Source: Odontocerum albicorne
Lineage: Eukaryota > Arthropoda > Insecta > Trichoptera > Odontoceridae
NCBI GenBank assembly: GCA_949825065.1
Contig: OX463842.1
Span: 2,755,011 to 2,819,010, forward strand
Reading direction: 5' to 3'
Length of the DNA: 64,000 bases
The position numbers and the translations under genes were made by a program. Below the pieces are notes generated by a model. That model had not been told where the DNA came from, did no database searches, and was given only the letters and a program-made list of their open reading frames with translations. Below are positions 42,761 to 54,309 of this stretch, piece after piece (position 1 is the stretch's first letter; the number at the start of each line of letters is the position of its first letter).

Positions 42761-43404
42761 AGAAATTATATTCAAACTGTCCTGTCCATAATGCTAGTAT
42801 GTTCCCATTTTATTGCAAATACGTTAGGTATAATTTCACCGACACTTTAATTGTTTACCCCTAATTCATTAGTTTATTACAATTATCATGCGGGAAATTC
42901 AATCAAGTAGTAAAAGACAAAAATAATTAACAGTAGAGAAACAAAATGAAGTACGTAACAAAATAATATAATTCGGTACACAATTCTGTACAAACCTCTA
43001 TTATTTTAATGGATTCGCGCCACTCGTGCCTGAATGTCAGACGGAATAACAGTCCGCAGTGTTCGTCCTTAACCCTAAACTTGATCAAGTATCCTGAAAC
43101 ATCGTTATTTAAATTTGTTTGTTCGCGTACCCCAAAGATCCGCGTTCTTATTTTTGCACCCCCAGACATGCATATCTGTTATATTTTACAATAGTACAAG
43201 TTAACCTCTATACTTAAATTATAAGTACTAACAATGAGTCTTTTTTTTACTTCTTTAGTCAAACATATTTTAAAACCGTTTTAATGTAGGTGTTTCGTGT
43301 TTCGCGACAATCAGAGACATCACCGCTTCGAATAAATCATCACATAACTTGATTAAGGCGCTTACTTAATTACTACATAATAAGGTAAAGTAAATAATAC
43401 ACTG
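42761..43404. other. No recognised gene
   Basis: AT-rich. Two overlapping opposite-strand frames at 42927-43194 have no recognisable motif. Confidence 0.35.
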
Positions 43405-43668
43405 AGAATTTATTTTATTTGTTATACACTTTTATTGCAAATACAATCTGAAGGGCTTATTGCCAGGCGGCAATCTCTTCCAGCCAACCAGATAAAAGTA
43501 AATGAAGCAAGTAACATAGTTGCATAAATCATTTAAATGACTATCCATCCCCACGAAATCCATAAACATATACGTGAGCATATTCCTACGAACCCCACAA
43601 AGACGGACAAGTAACCGAACATTATTTTTCACATAAAGTGAGATATCATCAATCAAAAGAAAAGGAAG
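43405..43668 (-). pseudogene. LINE 3' UTR fragment, minus strand
   Basis: Same 3' UTR as 21770-22010 on the opposite strand: tail 'tgcaataaaagtgtataaca', 'ggctggaagagattgccgcc', and 'gtccgtctttgtggggttcg' upstream, truncated at 'ccttccttttcttttgattg'. It abuts a RIRNEV-family LINE relic at its right. Confidence 0.75.
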
Positions 43669-44020
43669 GTACACAGAGAAGAAAACACGGTGTGTCATTT
43701 TATGATATAATACGGAATGAAGTGATCAGGGATGAATGTGAACTTGAGGCTGGTGTATTTATAGTAATATCAAGAAGAGCACTTTGAGATAGTTTGGGCA
43801 TGTAGAACGAATGAATTAAGAAAGACTTAAAATACAAATATAGAGTGCAACTGTGAGGGCAAAGTGTTGTAGAAGAAGAATAAAGGAAAGTTTGGTTGGA
43901 TTAAGTGTTTGACATTTTAAAAGAAGCTAATGTAAAAAGTCGGAGAAATCGTATAAGTTGTATGAGAAGATGTATGGATGAAGAAGAGGCAAAAAATGTG
44001 TCACAATAGGAAAGTCTGAA
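43669..44020 (+). pseudogene. LINE relic (SAYP/RIRNEV family)
   Basis: Starts with 'gatataatacggaatgaagt' (IIRNEVIRDECELE), continues with 'gtagaacgaatgaattaaga' and 'gttggattaagtg', and ends with RRNRISCMRRCMDEEEAKNV. Several frameshifts and stops. Confidence 0.65.
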
Positions 44021-44254
44021 ACCGCGTGATTGTATATATGTATTTATGAAAAAATACTTTTCAGTTGTGTCAAGATATTTTTTTTCCTCTTTAATTTCTT
44101 GTGTACCCCTGAGAATCTTTCGTGTACATCCAGGGGTACGTATGCCCCCCGTTGTATAAATATGTCCTATAATATACATAGTTTTCAATATAAAATGTTT
44201 TTTCTTCATAAAATATCAAATGTGCCATTTAGTGACATTAACACTTAGCTCAGT

Positions 44255-44470
44255 GACACTTGTCTTGAACATAAATAATATCACACCGTATTCCTGCTGG
44301 AGCAGGCAGAGAGGACGTAGTACCAGGCTTATCTATTTTGACACACATATTTTGCTTCTTCCAAATACATAAAACTTCTTGTAAACTCGTAGGTCCTACA
44401 ATTTATTTTACCTCTTACTTTTTTTTTTAAAAGATAATTCACTTGATACAATTAACTGTTCTGAATAGGA
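44255..44470 (-). repeat. SAYP-family LINE 3' remnant, minus strand
   Basis: 'ggagcaggcagagaggacgt' (antisense of the SAYP block) is followed by an AT-rich part and 'ataattcacttgatacaatt' (antisense of the W-DQ-N block), in the order seen at 1019-1660. Confidence 0.45.
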
Positions 44471-44604
44471 TGTTAAAGTTACCATAAGAACAGAAAAATG
44501 CGTCCTGGATATGTTAGTATTATGTGTATTAATTGTTTAAAAATTAATATTAAAATCAAATAAATGTTGATAAAGAAAACTTGGTTTCAGTTGATATATT
44601 TTCA

Positions 44605-44840
44605 CGATATTTTTGTATTTTAATGGATTTCCTTCAACTATCTCCGTAATCAACAGCTTCTGTGTACTTTCGTATTTTTTCTTCAAACGTTGTGGCAACA
44701 CGCCCAAAGCAGTATATGTTATAAAGGCGTTAACAGGGTCCTCTTTAAGCGCCGCATTTAACAGGGCGCAAGACCGGGAAGGATGGAGACGAGTGCGAGA
44801 TCAGAACGAAGGGATTTATTTTTTCAGTCAAAACATATGT
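44605..44840. pseudogene. RTE-like fragments in opposite orientations
   Basis: 44632-44712 on the minus strand reads KKKYESTQKLLITEIVEGNP. 44724-44812 on the plus strand reads KALTGSSLSAAFNRAQDREG and WRRVRDQNEG. Both are blocks from near the C-terminus of RTE-type polyproteins, so an inversion or two insertions must have brought them together. Confidence 0.45.
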
Positions 44841-46170
44841 AAAGTTATATTTTTTGATACATTATCAAGCCAACATAGATTATTACTAAGTAACATAATT
44901 AGTTTCTTGTATCACTGTACACAATGGGTTACATTTAAATCAAGTGCCTTAAAGTTAAAATATAACTTTTCCCAATCAAATTCATTTATACTCTCTTTTA
45001 GATCATGTGACTATGTAAAATATTTATATAGACCTGTAGAAAAATAATTGAATTATTTTATAAAACCATTTTTGCGTTACTTAAACAGGTTGTGATTCTT
45101 TTGGCGATCTTTTAAAACGAACAAAAGAAGAGCACGTGTAAATAAGGGCTTTGCGCCCATGGAAACACATATGAACCCATGTATTATATATATGGGCAAC
45201 GCCCTTAGTCGGCTAAATCACCTCATAAGTGAAAATATATAACATAATATGTTTTATAATATAAAATAATCTGTATCCAAGTTAAGGGTTACCTGACAAC
45301 GCTTAAAATATTGTATTCTCGCCAAATTCCCATTTACATAAACGAATTCAGAAACCTGCCTCTCTTTCTGTACGCACACCGCAGTATTTTGAATTCGCTA
45401 AACACAACAATTCAGAACATATGACTTTCTCGAATCATTAAACAAACGCCAAATGTCGTTGTCTTATCAACTGACCAAAGATATATAAATTTAATTTTAC
45501 ATACACGATAGGCTATTTATTCCTCATGATGAAGTGTGATCGTCAACTATCGTGTAGATGAAAGACGCTTTTATATATGTTTGTTATGTGAAAGCTCTAC
45601 ACCACTCCAGTCTTGATAAATCTTACAAAAATTTCAGAGATTGAACACAAAATGATTGGCAGATCTGAGCTTTTCACTAGACAGAGTTTTATATATTACG
45701 GTATTTTTTATTTTTCTTAAAAGCGCTGTAAGGGTTTGTGATAAACAGCATATAATTTATAGAAAATTCACAAACTCAGATGTAAAAGACTTTAATAGTA
45801 AAAGCAGTCCGAAAGTGTATTTGCCAGGAAAAGTACCAGGGAGGGAGGGACTGCTTAACACGTGTGCTTAACACGTGTGCTTACCATTAAATTACATAGA
45901 AACATTACATACTCGTACATATATGTTATACATTAACCACGTCAAATACTTCTTATGAGTATACACTCATGCTCAATGCACTCACACACGTGACACTACA
46001 GTGGAATAGGCACTATTCAAATCATTGACAAAAAAGACGAAACACGTAGGTAATAAGAATTTTAATTACTATGTACTAAATCTTAGAATTGTTTGTTCCT
46101 TCCTTCTACAACAGTGAAAAGGATATTTCCTGGAATAACTGACAAAACAAGTGGGAACACAAAAACACAT
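44841..46170. other. No recognised gene
   Basis: AT-rich, with short frames lacking motifs. A 14-base direct repeat (cttaacacgtgtg) lies near 45855-45885. Confidence 0.4.
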
Positions 46171-47175
46171 TTAATCTTTCCCTTCCTGTGCTAAAAAAAT
46201 CCGCGCGTTCCGGTGCTGTGTATTCAATACACGTCAATACAAATGTAAAAATGAGCGATATAAAATCGGAAAAATAAGAATATTCATAGCCAATCGCTTA
46301 AATTAATTAAATTTGAAATCGAAAGTGATAATAATTGAAATTTTATTGCTGAAAAAAATTGGTCGACGTTCACAAAACGGGCGAAAAGACCATCTCAAAC
46401 TAATGCCCGCGAGCTACTGAAGCGAGAGAAGCGGGTGAACTGAGATTCTATTTATTGCGTTCCCATATACCGAAGAAGAGTGAGACATGAATAGCGTCGC
46501 TTCCTCACCCATGGCGGATTTTTTTAGAATGAATATACCTACGTCACACGTTTGATTGCATTGGTGAATTTATTCCCGATTTTCGCAAAATATCTCTGAT
46601 GTGGCCGATAAGTGCCAATTATGATACATTTTATTTTTTTATTCAATGGTTAAATGTAAAATATGAACCCAGAAAAAATAATATTAATAATAATTAACAC
46701 TTATCGGCCACATCAGAAATATTTTGTGAAAATCGGGAATAAATTCACCAATGCATTCAAACGTGTGCCACTGTGTGGCGTAGGTATATTCATTGTAAAA
46801 AACCCACTATGGGTGAGGAAGCGACGCTATTCACGTCTCACTCTCACTCTATTTCGGTATATGGCAACGCAAGAAATAGAATCTCAGTTCGCTCGCTTCT
46901 CTCGCTCAGTAGCCAGCGGGCTTTTGTTCGAGGTAGTCGCTTCGCCCGTTTTGTGAACGTAGGCCGATGTTTTTTTTTTTCATATTTTCAGCAATTAAAT
47001 TTCAATTATTATCACTTTTGACTTCAAATTTTATCAATTTAAACGATTGGCTATGAATATTCTTATTTTTTAGATTTTAAATCGCTCATTTTTACATGTA
47101 CGAGTATATTGATGTGTATTGAATACACAGCACCGTAACGGGCGGATTTTTTTAGCACAGGAAGGAAAAGGTTAA
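46171..47175. mobile_element. Composite fold-back of two TTAA-element halves (A-A ends)
   Basis: 46171-46672 is the end A half of a family element in plus orientation. 46673-47175 is an end A half in minus orientation. Both outer edges are TTAA (46171-46174 and 47172-47175). Both have the tip cttcctgtgctaaaaaaatc, read inward, and the palindrome tgtgtattcaatacaca. End B is absent from both halves. The two arms of about 480 bases are similar along their whole length, with a centre near 46620-46700, so the locus can form a very long stem. Confidence 0.85.
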
Positions 47176-47684
47176 AAAAAATATAAAATAAATCAAATTA
47201 AATAGATATTCCCTTTCCAGGAGACTTATTTTTTTGTATTTTTTAGGAGAAAAAAAGTAAAAATTCCTTATGCTTGTCATATTTGTTATCTGCAACATAC
47301 CAATCGTACTGAATAACAAAACGAGTCGGATACTACAAAATAGAAATGGGAAGCAAGTTCAGGAAATGGACTGAGTCATGCACAAAACCCCTGAGCGAAT
47401 AATCCTGGATGAACTCGTTAAAACTCCAGGAAATGCAGTCGTCACGCAGCGTCTTGTAGATCCTGTGACCTTCTTGAAGAAGCATGCAATATCCTCCCAC
47501 GATAGTGACTTGCACCAGGAAATAGCTTTTACAATGCAATTTTGTCCTCTTGTCTCTGTATGTATTTACTTTGTATTTTCTATTTGGCAGTGTTAAGTTT
47601 GAGAGTGGATATTCTAAAGGAAATTTAATTTACAAAATAAATTGTAATGTAGTAAAACCTTAATCTTAAAGGACGATAGTTACA
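47176..47684. other. No recognised gene; 72-codon ORF at 47378-47596
   Basis: The plus frame (MHKTPERIILDELVKTPGNA) and the overlapping minus frame (SFNEFIQDYSLRGFVHDSVH) both look moderately protein-like and are more GC-rich than their surroundings. I recognise neither. Possibly a decayed exon or transposon piece. Confidence 0.25.
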
Positions 47685-47895
47685 AACTACATGGCCTTGT
47701 TAGTTAGACACCAGTCTCCAGGTTATGAATTCGATTCCGGCTGATACCCATTTATTTTAAGAAGGGTTTCAGTCTTATTTTAACTTAAAGCCTCTTTAAC
47801 ACCTTTTTGGTTGGTTGGAAGAGTTAACCACGTAGCATTAAACTCGCCAATTTGTACTGTATATAACGAAAGTATAATACAACACGACATTACCA
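47685..47895 (+). mobile_element. SINE family A
   Basis: Head 'atggccttgttagttagaca' with B-box 'gaattcgattccggctgata', body 'agggtttcagtcttatttta', and tail 'ggttggttggaagagttaac' with 'ttaaactcgccaatttgtac', ending 'cgaaagtataatacaacac'. Confidence 0.72.
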
Positions 47896-49810
47896 TATTT
47901 AAGACTTTTTGACAAGTGATTTATAGGCATGCTTGAAACATGCGTTTATACTTTATATCACTCGTTTGATATCTTTTAAAATATTCGAAAAAGAGCGTAG
48001 CCAGGAGATACTTTTTATATCATCCTTTAGGGTTTGAAATTTCTGAAGTAAACACGAAACTCGCGGTTCGTCACCACATTTGTTGGGAATACAATTTGAA
48101 GAGGTAGCAATCCGCGCACAAGTCTAACGCGTATATTTATTGTTATCAGACGGACTTTTTTTTATTAAACCGGGACATTTTTTTATTTCTTTTACTTCTG
48201 GTATCGAATAAAACCCCGGATAAACCTAAAGAATGGTACCAACTATGTCACGAAGGTTTTCTAATTTCATTATTTTTTTAAAGTAATTAAAATATATCCA
48301 AATAAAAGGTATTATTTTCTTTTTATTCTGACCACACGCACTGTAATGCTTTTTTTCCTGCTGTGGTAAGCAGAGAGGTCAGAACGCTAAACTTTATATT
48401 ACGTAAAATTCCATCGCATTATCCACATCCTTAGATTGTTTCAATTAGGTGTTTCTACTTTGTAATACTGTTGTGGTTCTTGGTAGATTTTGATATAACT
48501 TATATAAATGTTTTTATATCGTCCCTACCTTGAAAAATTTATAACTATTTTTTTTACTATCTTTAAACAATGAAACAATTTGAAAAAAGGACGTTTTACG
48601 ATTTTTTTATTTATTTTTTTCTCGACATTACCTTTTACTATACTACTATAACGACATTATTTTTTACCAAGAAAATGTAGGATTTTTGTTTCAAATTTAC
48701 GAAAGGGCTCTAATCATGTCGACCAGCTTACCCCCTTTTTAACGACAAGATATAATAGTTGATAACATCTTGATTTTTTTTTTTTCAAATTTTTTTTAGT
48801 ACATTCTCAAATCATCAATAATCAAACTGTAAAAAATGTATTGGAAAAATATTTTTTTTTTTTATTAAGTCTAAAAACGCCCGAAATTCACGCCCCTAGA
48901 GTAGAATATCTCCTTAAATAAACGGCGAGAACATAGCAAAAGGTCAAAAGAAAAAAAATACTTTTCATAAATTTTCAATTGTAAGTTTCTGTAAATATCG
49001 GAAATAATACCATTAATTTCCTCTAGTCCCGAATCAATTCCATATAAATCACGCAAACAAATGTTCGCATTGATCGTTCCTTTGTACATCGTTTTACCGC
49101 AATATGATATCATAGTATAAATAGGCCAAACCCCATACGATCGTTGTCGTCGAAGAAAGAATACGAGAATTGAATTTTGAATACAAGAGAGCGAGAGAGG
49201 AATACTTGGATTCTCTCGGAAACTAATTCGAAATTTGAATCTCGGTGGGTCAGTGATAACTGAACGAATTTTAAATACCTAGCTAACAATTTTTGAACCG
49301 GTGTCAAAAGGCAAGATGTATAAATGATATATATAAACAAAATTTACATGTATGAATATATATTTTCATAAATGTAGAATTTGTTTTACTTCCGTGAATA
49401 TTTCACGGGTTGCAACTAGTATGTTATATTTATAATATCGTAACTTTTTGTGACATTTTACTCGATTGATCGTTTTTAAAAATTTTAAAACCATACTGCG
49501 TTAGCAAAATATAAATCTTTGGTTTAAATTAACATAACCACAGTAGTTAATAATGGGCAGAACATTTGAGATGCACGTGTTTCACTTAAATACTTGTTAC
49601 AAAGCGCTGGTCTCCACTTCTACTTCCACCACCCACTTCTTAGAGGGTAATGTCGCAAAGTCACAAGAAACAGCATTTGAGAAAGGTTGAAGATGTTGAT
49701 GAATAAAATCTACAACTTGTACCTATATTTTTAAAAAGGGGTCTTCGAAATTGAAAATTCCTTAAATTTCGAAGGTCACCTACATAGCCTTTGAAATTAA
49801 AAATTATTTT
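47896..49810. other. No gene recognised in about 1.9 kb
   Basis: AT-rich with many A/T homopolymers. A short SAYP-type remnant (gtaagcagagaggtcagaac) occurs near 48370. Small minus-strand frames at 48871-49340 show no motif. Confidence 0.4.
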
Positions 49811-50000
49811 TTCTTCTTCTCAGTGTCATGTCAGGTCCCCCCAACGTTGAATATCATTTGAGAGTAAACATCTTATCAGCCCGAAAAAGATCTCCAACGC
49901 CCCTTATGCCAGTCCAATCACGTATATTGCGGAGCCAGGAGATTTGCCTCCTGCCAATAACTCTTCGGCCTTCCATTTTGCCTTGGATGATGTGGATCTT
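49811..50000 (-). pseudogene. RTE-like 3' end with (GAA)n tail
   Basis: The minus strand reads GKMEGRRVIGRRQISWLRNI, RDWTGIRGVGDLFRADKMFT and then 'cctgacatgacactgagaag' and AAG repeats. The same block and tail are found at 54600-54795 on the plus strand. Confidence 0.75.
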
Positions 50001-50231
50001 GGATGATTCTTTTTTATTACATGCAATAACTGAAATTGAAAAGAATGATATTTGCAAAAATCAATCCTTATGGAAGTAAATCCGTCAAAAAATAAACTTC
50101 GATAAAAGATTAACATTTGTTAATTAAAACAAAATATTTTCCTTATTAATTTTTGTTTTCGGTTCAACTTTACAATTTTATTTTGGTTTACATACATTAA
50201 TGTAGACAGGCAAATATATATTTTTTAAATA

Positions 50232-50414
50232 TTAACCCTTTTAATCCCACGGGGCCGGTTATCGGCCCCAACTAATGTATGCTAAAAATCCCAGGTTTTA
50301 AAACTAAACATTAACTGGGATAAAAAATAAAATATAAACTACTGTTTTTTTGCCAAAAATCACTAGGATTTTTCGCACATTTTATGCAAGATATACTGGG
50401 ATTAAAAGGGTTAA
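50232..50414. mobile_element. Small TTAA MITE, 183 bp, 19-bp terminal repeats
   Basis: Starts TTAACCCTTTTAATCCCA and ends with the exact complement TGGGATTAAAAGGGTTAA. TTAA at both edges points to a piggyBac-type origin. It is unrelated in sequence to the larger TTAA family except for the TTAACCC tip. Internal 'ggggccggttatcggcccc' is a GC-rich palindrome next to the left tip. Confidence 0.9.
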
Positions 50415-50544
50415 ACAATAAGACATGTTTATTATTTCTACACCCGTATCTATAGTTTTTCCCCATTTATTTTTTAAATCAATAAGTCTCTTCAAAAACA
50501 ATAGAAAGAGGTTTCACTGTATTTGATTTTTTTTTTTCGGTTTT

Positions 50545-50785
50545 CTTCTTCACCGCGTGATCAATATAAGCGTCGTGATCCTCTGTTATGTATCGAACTC
50601 GGCGCACCACCTGTCTTCATCCCTCTACGTTCTGGGACATGTTGAATACATCGCTTAAAGAGGATTCTGTTAGTTTTTTTATTTGATCTGTCCATTTTAT
50701 AGGACACCTTCCTCGTGATTGCCTTCTCTCAACTGTCCCCATGATCAGCAGCTTCTCTAGACTTTCATATTTTTTTTAACATGAC
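50545..50785 (-). pseudogene. RTE-like relic, C-terminal part (right of the Tc1 insertion in gene order)
   Basis: The minus strand reads LEKLLIMGTVERRQSRGRCP, IKWTDQIKKLTESSLSDVFN, MSQNVEG-stop and VRYITEDHDAYID. It continues in family order from 52531-52745, which lies on the other side of the Tc1 element. Confidence 0.7.
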
Positions 50786-50792
50786 CAAAGTG

Positions 50793-52517
50793 CAGTGAAT
50801 CAATTGAATAAAAGTATTTTTATTTTATTTTTTACTTATAGCAACACTATTATGCCAATTCTGACCGTTGTTTAGCGCCAAAAATTACAACCTGTAGTTA
50901 ATTGATTATTTGGGAGCTCATATTGGTGTTTGTTGGTGGATTAATAGTTGTTTTTTTTTACATTTTATCAATGAAGGACTAATTTTGAAGTTGCTTGCAT
51001 ATTAAACAGTGTGTTATGGTTATTTACATCATGGACATCACGCCGAGGAAAATAAAAAAGATTATGACATTAAGTGAACACACTTCAATGACTCAGAAAG
51101 AGATTCCAAATGAATGTTTTATGAGTCAGGGAGCAGTCAGCAATATTATTATGTAGAAAAAAGAAACAGGGACAGTTGAATCAAGGAGAGTTGGGAAATG
51201 TGGGAGAAAAAGGGAGACGACTGTCCGAGATGAAGTATATTTAATCAGAAATAATAAGCTAAACCCCAGAAAAACAAGTGAAGAACTTCAACGAGACTTG
51301 GCTACCACTGGAGTGATGATTCATAACTCAACAGTACGAAGAAGACTTATTGAATCTGGAAGAAGAGCAATTCGACCACAAAAGAAGCAATTCCTGACGG
51401 CGCGTATGATCAATCTGATTTATTTGGGCTTGAAAATATGCCAAACAGACTGCAGAAGACTGGAGGAAGGTGATGTTATCAGATGAGACCCCCTTTATCG
51501 TGCAGGGATATTGCACGAAATTTGTTAGAAAAAGTGGGGATGAAAATCTTACTGCGACTCATATTGACCAAACGGTGAAACATCCTGTGAAGGTGTTCTG
51601 GGGCTGATTTTCGTATATGGGGACTGGATATTTGATACCAATAGAAGGAATAATGAATTGCCTGAAGTATAAAGTTTTATTGGAGCAGCACTTGAGTACA
51701 GAACTGAATAAATGTTGTCCAAATAGTGAAGCAGTATTTCAACAGGACACAGCTCCGTGTCACGTATTGAAGAATATGCTTAAATATTCCAATGATAAAA
51801 AGATAACTCTTTTAGATTGGCCTGGAAGTTCACCAGACCTTAACCCAATAGAAAATTTGTGGGCGATTTGTAAATCTAGGATGCAAAAATCGGACTGCAC
51901 CACCAAGAGACAGATGATAGAAGCTGTAATTCATGTGTGGTTTCAGGATGACAAAATAAAAGAAAATTGTCGAAATTTTATTGATTCCATGTTATTAAAG
52001 CAAAAGTAGGACATGTATCATATTAAATAAAATATATTTTATGATTGTACGAGTATGTCATCTGTGGCTCAAAATATAATTAATAAACGTTTTTTTCATG
52101 ATTGTAATGTGTTTTATTTCATTAATTCGCAAAGTACTGTATGTTATGTATCCCATTAAATAACATTTATTTTATTATTGTATGTCATCTGTGACTCAAA
52201 ATATTAATAAGAAACGTTTTTTCATTATTGTAATGTGTTTTATTTAATTAATTCGCAAAATACTGTATGTTATGTATCCCATTAAATAACATTTATTTTA
52301 TTATTGTATGTCATCTGTGACTCAAAATATTAATAACAAACGTTTTTTCATGATTGTAATGTGTTTTATTTCATTAATTCGCAAAGTACTGTATGTTATG
52401 TATCCCATTAAATAACATTTATTTTATTATTGTATGTCATCTGTGACTCAAAATATTAATAAGAAACGTTTTTTCATTATTGTAATGTGTTTTATTTCAT
52501 TAATTCGCAAAATACTG
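50793..52517 (+). mobile_element. Tc1-like transposon (DD34E), nearly complete but broken
   Basis: Tip CAGTGAATCAATTGAATAAA at the left and, inward from the right, CAGTATTTTGCGAATTAATG. The TA next to the right tip is intact (52518-52519); the left one is TG. The element sits inside an RTE-like relic whose two parts flank it. Its right end has been amplified as a 126-bp tandem array. Confidence 0.75.
51031..52009 (+). pseudogene. Tc1-family transposase, broken by three stops
   Basis: Cut-and-paste transposase acting at TA sites. Order: MDITPRKIKKIMTLSEHTSM and QKEIPNECFMSQGAVSNIIM (first helix-turn-helix), TAG at about 51154, then GKCGRKRETTVRDEVYLIRN (GRKR hinge) and the second helix-turn-helix TSEELQRDLATTGVMIHNST. 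The catalytic part has the first aspartate in SDETPFIVQG just across a TGA/frame change near 51486, VKVFWG-stop at about 51606, FQQDTAPCHV with the second aspartate, and SSPDLNPIENLW with the glutamate 34 residues later. The length is normal for the family (about 325 codons). Only a few changes separate it from an open frame, so it is a fairly young relic. Confidence 0.88.
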
Positions 52518-52519
52518 TA
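52040..52519. repeat. 126-bp tandem repeat made of the Tc1 right end, about 3.7 units
   Basis: The unit runs from gtatgtcatctgtgactcaa, through 'ttcattattgtaatgtgttt' and 'aattcgcaaaatactgtatg', to 'taaataacatttattttatt'. Each unit contains a full terminal-repeat-like segment (aattcgcaaartactgta). Unit starts are about 126 bases apart (for example about 52180, 52306, 52432). Confidence 0.88.
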
Positions 52520-52530
52520 TGTTATGATTA

Positions 52531-52745
52531 TTTTGCTGCATAGTGTCGAAAGTATTCCGATAATCTCCAATGCTTGGATGCGAGAGACGTTGGTGTGCCT
52601 TGCGGTCAAACGGGTACGAAGCATCCGCAGTAACACCACATCTCGAAGTTGAGTAATATTTCCTTCCTTCTCATCATCCATATTTCCTCTCCATACAGTG
52701 TTATGGAGAATACCATACTTAAAACTTAATCTGACGGATTTTGTT
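52531..52745 (-). pseudogene. RTE-like relic, upstream part of the frame split by Tc1
   Basis: The minus strand reads SVRLSFKYGILHNTVWRGNM, QLRDVVLLRMLRTRLTARHT and NVSRIQALEIIGILSTLCSK. The pattern RRMLR--WTARRTNVSIL--L is an RTE-type block that should be followed by FGHV, found beyond the Tc1 insertion at 50785. Confidence 0.68.
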
Positions 52746-54309
52746 TGTTCCCAGTATAGACCGGTAAGTCTATTTTGGTTTACAAGCGAGGAAATTTGTG
52801 TTAAGTAACTTTTAGATACTGTTTGTAAAAGTTCATAACGGCGACCATATTAAATGAAAAAACACATTCGTTTTACGCTTTCACGCAGCGAAATAATTTT
52901 CATTTCCGGCTCTGTAAATTCACCAAATAACAACGAAATTCAACAAAGTTAAGTGAAAATTCACTCGTTCCAGTTTGGATTTGGTATAGGAATATTATTA
53001 TTTTGTGAAAGTTTGTTCAGTTTTGTTTACCGAGATTTTAATCAAATTAGATTACTTCTGTTTATTCAGCGTACAATTTGATTTTCAAAGTTATTTTTCT
53101 CAGGTGGATTTTCCTTTTGAGGCTCTCTATTAACTTTGACCACTCGAATAAAGAAAGCCATGGTCATTAAAACCTTTAATGAAAATTTATCAAACGTATG
53201 ACTGGAGAGATGTTTTTATAATAAAAAGAAAATCATTACTTGGAATAATATTTTATTAAATTGATTCAAATATTGACCACAGACTCTGTAAAACTTTGTG
53301 TTAGGTGATAAATTTGTATTGTGTTATATTACACATTTCTTGTATGCAGTACAACATAGCAGTTTTACTGTCATATAGCAATAACTTTTAACTAAACAGG
53401 AAAATATTACAGAAGGCCTAATATGAAATCAGACCCAAACCTTATTTAAAAAAAAATGTTTATTAACATGAATCAAACCTCACCCCCAGGCTTTAAGGCA
53501 GATGTCTTACCAATTAAGGTACAGTTATCGAGTCTTTCTTGAAATAATTTTTTGATTTTTTTATTTTAAGCCACATTGCTCTAAATTATTAAATAAGGTA
53601 ACGTGCGTGTAAGGAGTTGATTTGTTAAGAAGGGTGGTAAATGCCATAGCCACCTATTTTCTTCCTTTACGATAACTTTTTTGTAATGTTTTTAATGTGT
53701 CAAAAATAGTGGATTCGACTTCTGAGTCAGAACACCCTTGAGGAGTGTTTGCTCTTTAAACGTCGCTTTATGTATTGCCCGTTTACCATTAATACTCCAT
53801 ATAAAGAATTATTGAAAATAAATATCAAATTCTAACGAAATATAAAATTAAAAAAATGTTGAAATCAAAAGCCTCCTCCCCGGGTCACCCTGTCCTGACA
53901 AAATGTATCGCTAAAATGACGGATGTTGGCCCCCTTACGTCAAGCGAGCGTCAATTCCTGTGTTGTATGCAAATTAAGCTATTTCCGTTACGCAGGGTTT
54001 TTTTTTCCGTTTTACCTCCTTTACCCGATTAAAGAACGTTTTTTGCTACTTATATTGTTTTGTTTTGGTGATAAATTGTCAGCGATACCTTTAAATGGTA
54101 TTAACATGGCCACGTTTGTTACACAACGTTAAAATCAATTTTTAATTTTTATGATCAATTTTTTTACAAATAAAGGTTTTAAACAAAATTATACTGCTAT
54201 TATGATAAATAAAATATAATATTTTATTGTATTGCATGAAAATGTAATATTTTATTGTTTTGCAATTTTCAAAGAAAGTATTTTGAGCTTTCTTAGTAAC
54301 CCAATGATA
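52746..54309. other. No gene; SINE A head (minus) at about 53430-53530
   Basis: The reverse complement near 53430-53530 gives 'accttaattggtaagacatc', 'tgccttaaagcctgggggtg' and 'aggtttgattcatg', a SINE A head without tail. A short dispersed motif (gtggattcgacttctgagtc) occurs at 53710. The rest is AT-rich and unrecognised. Confidence 0.4.
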
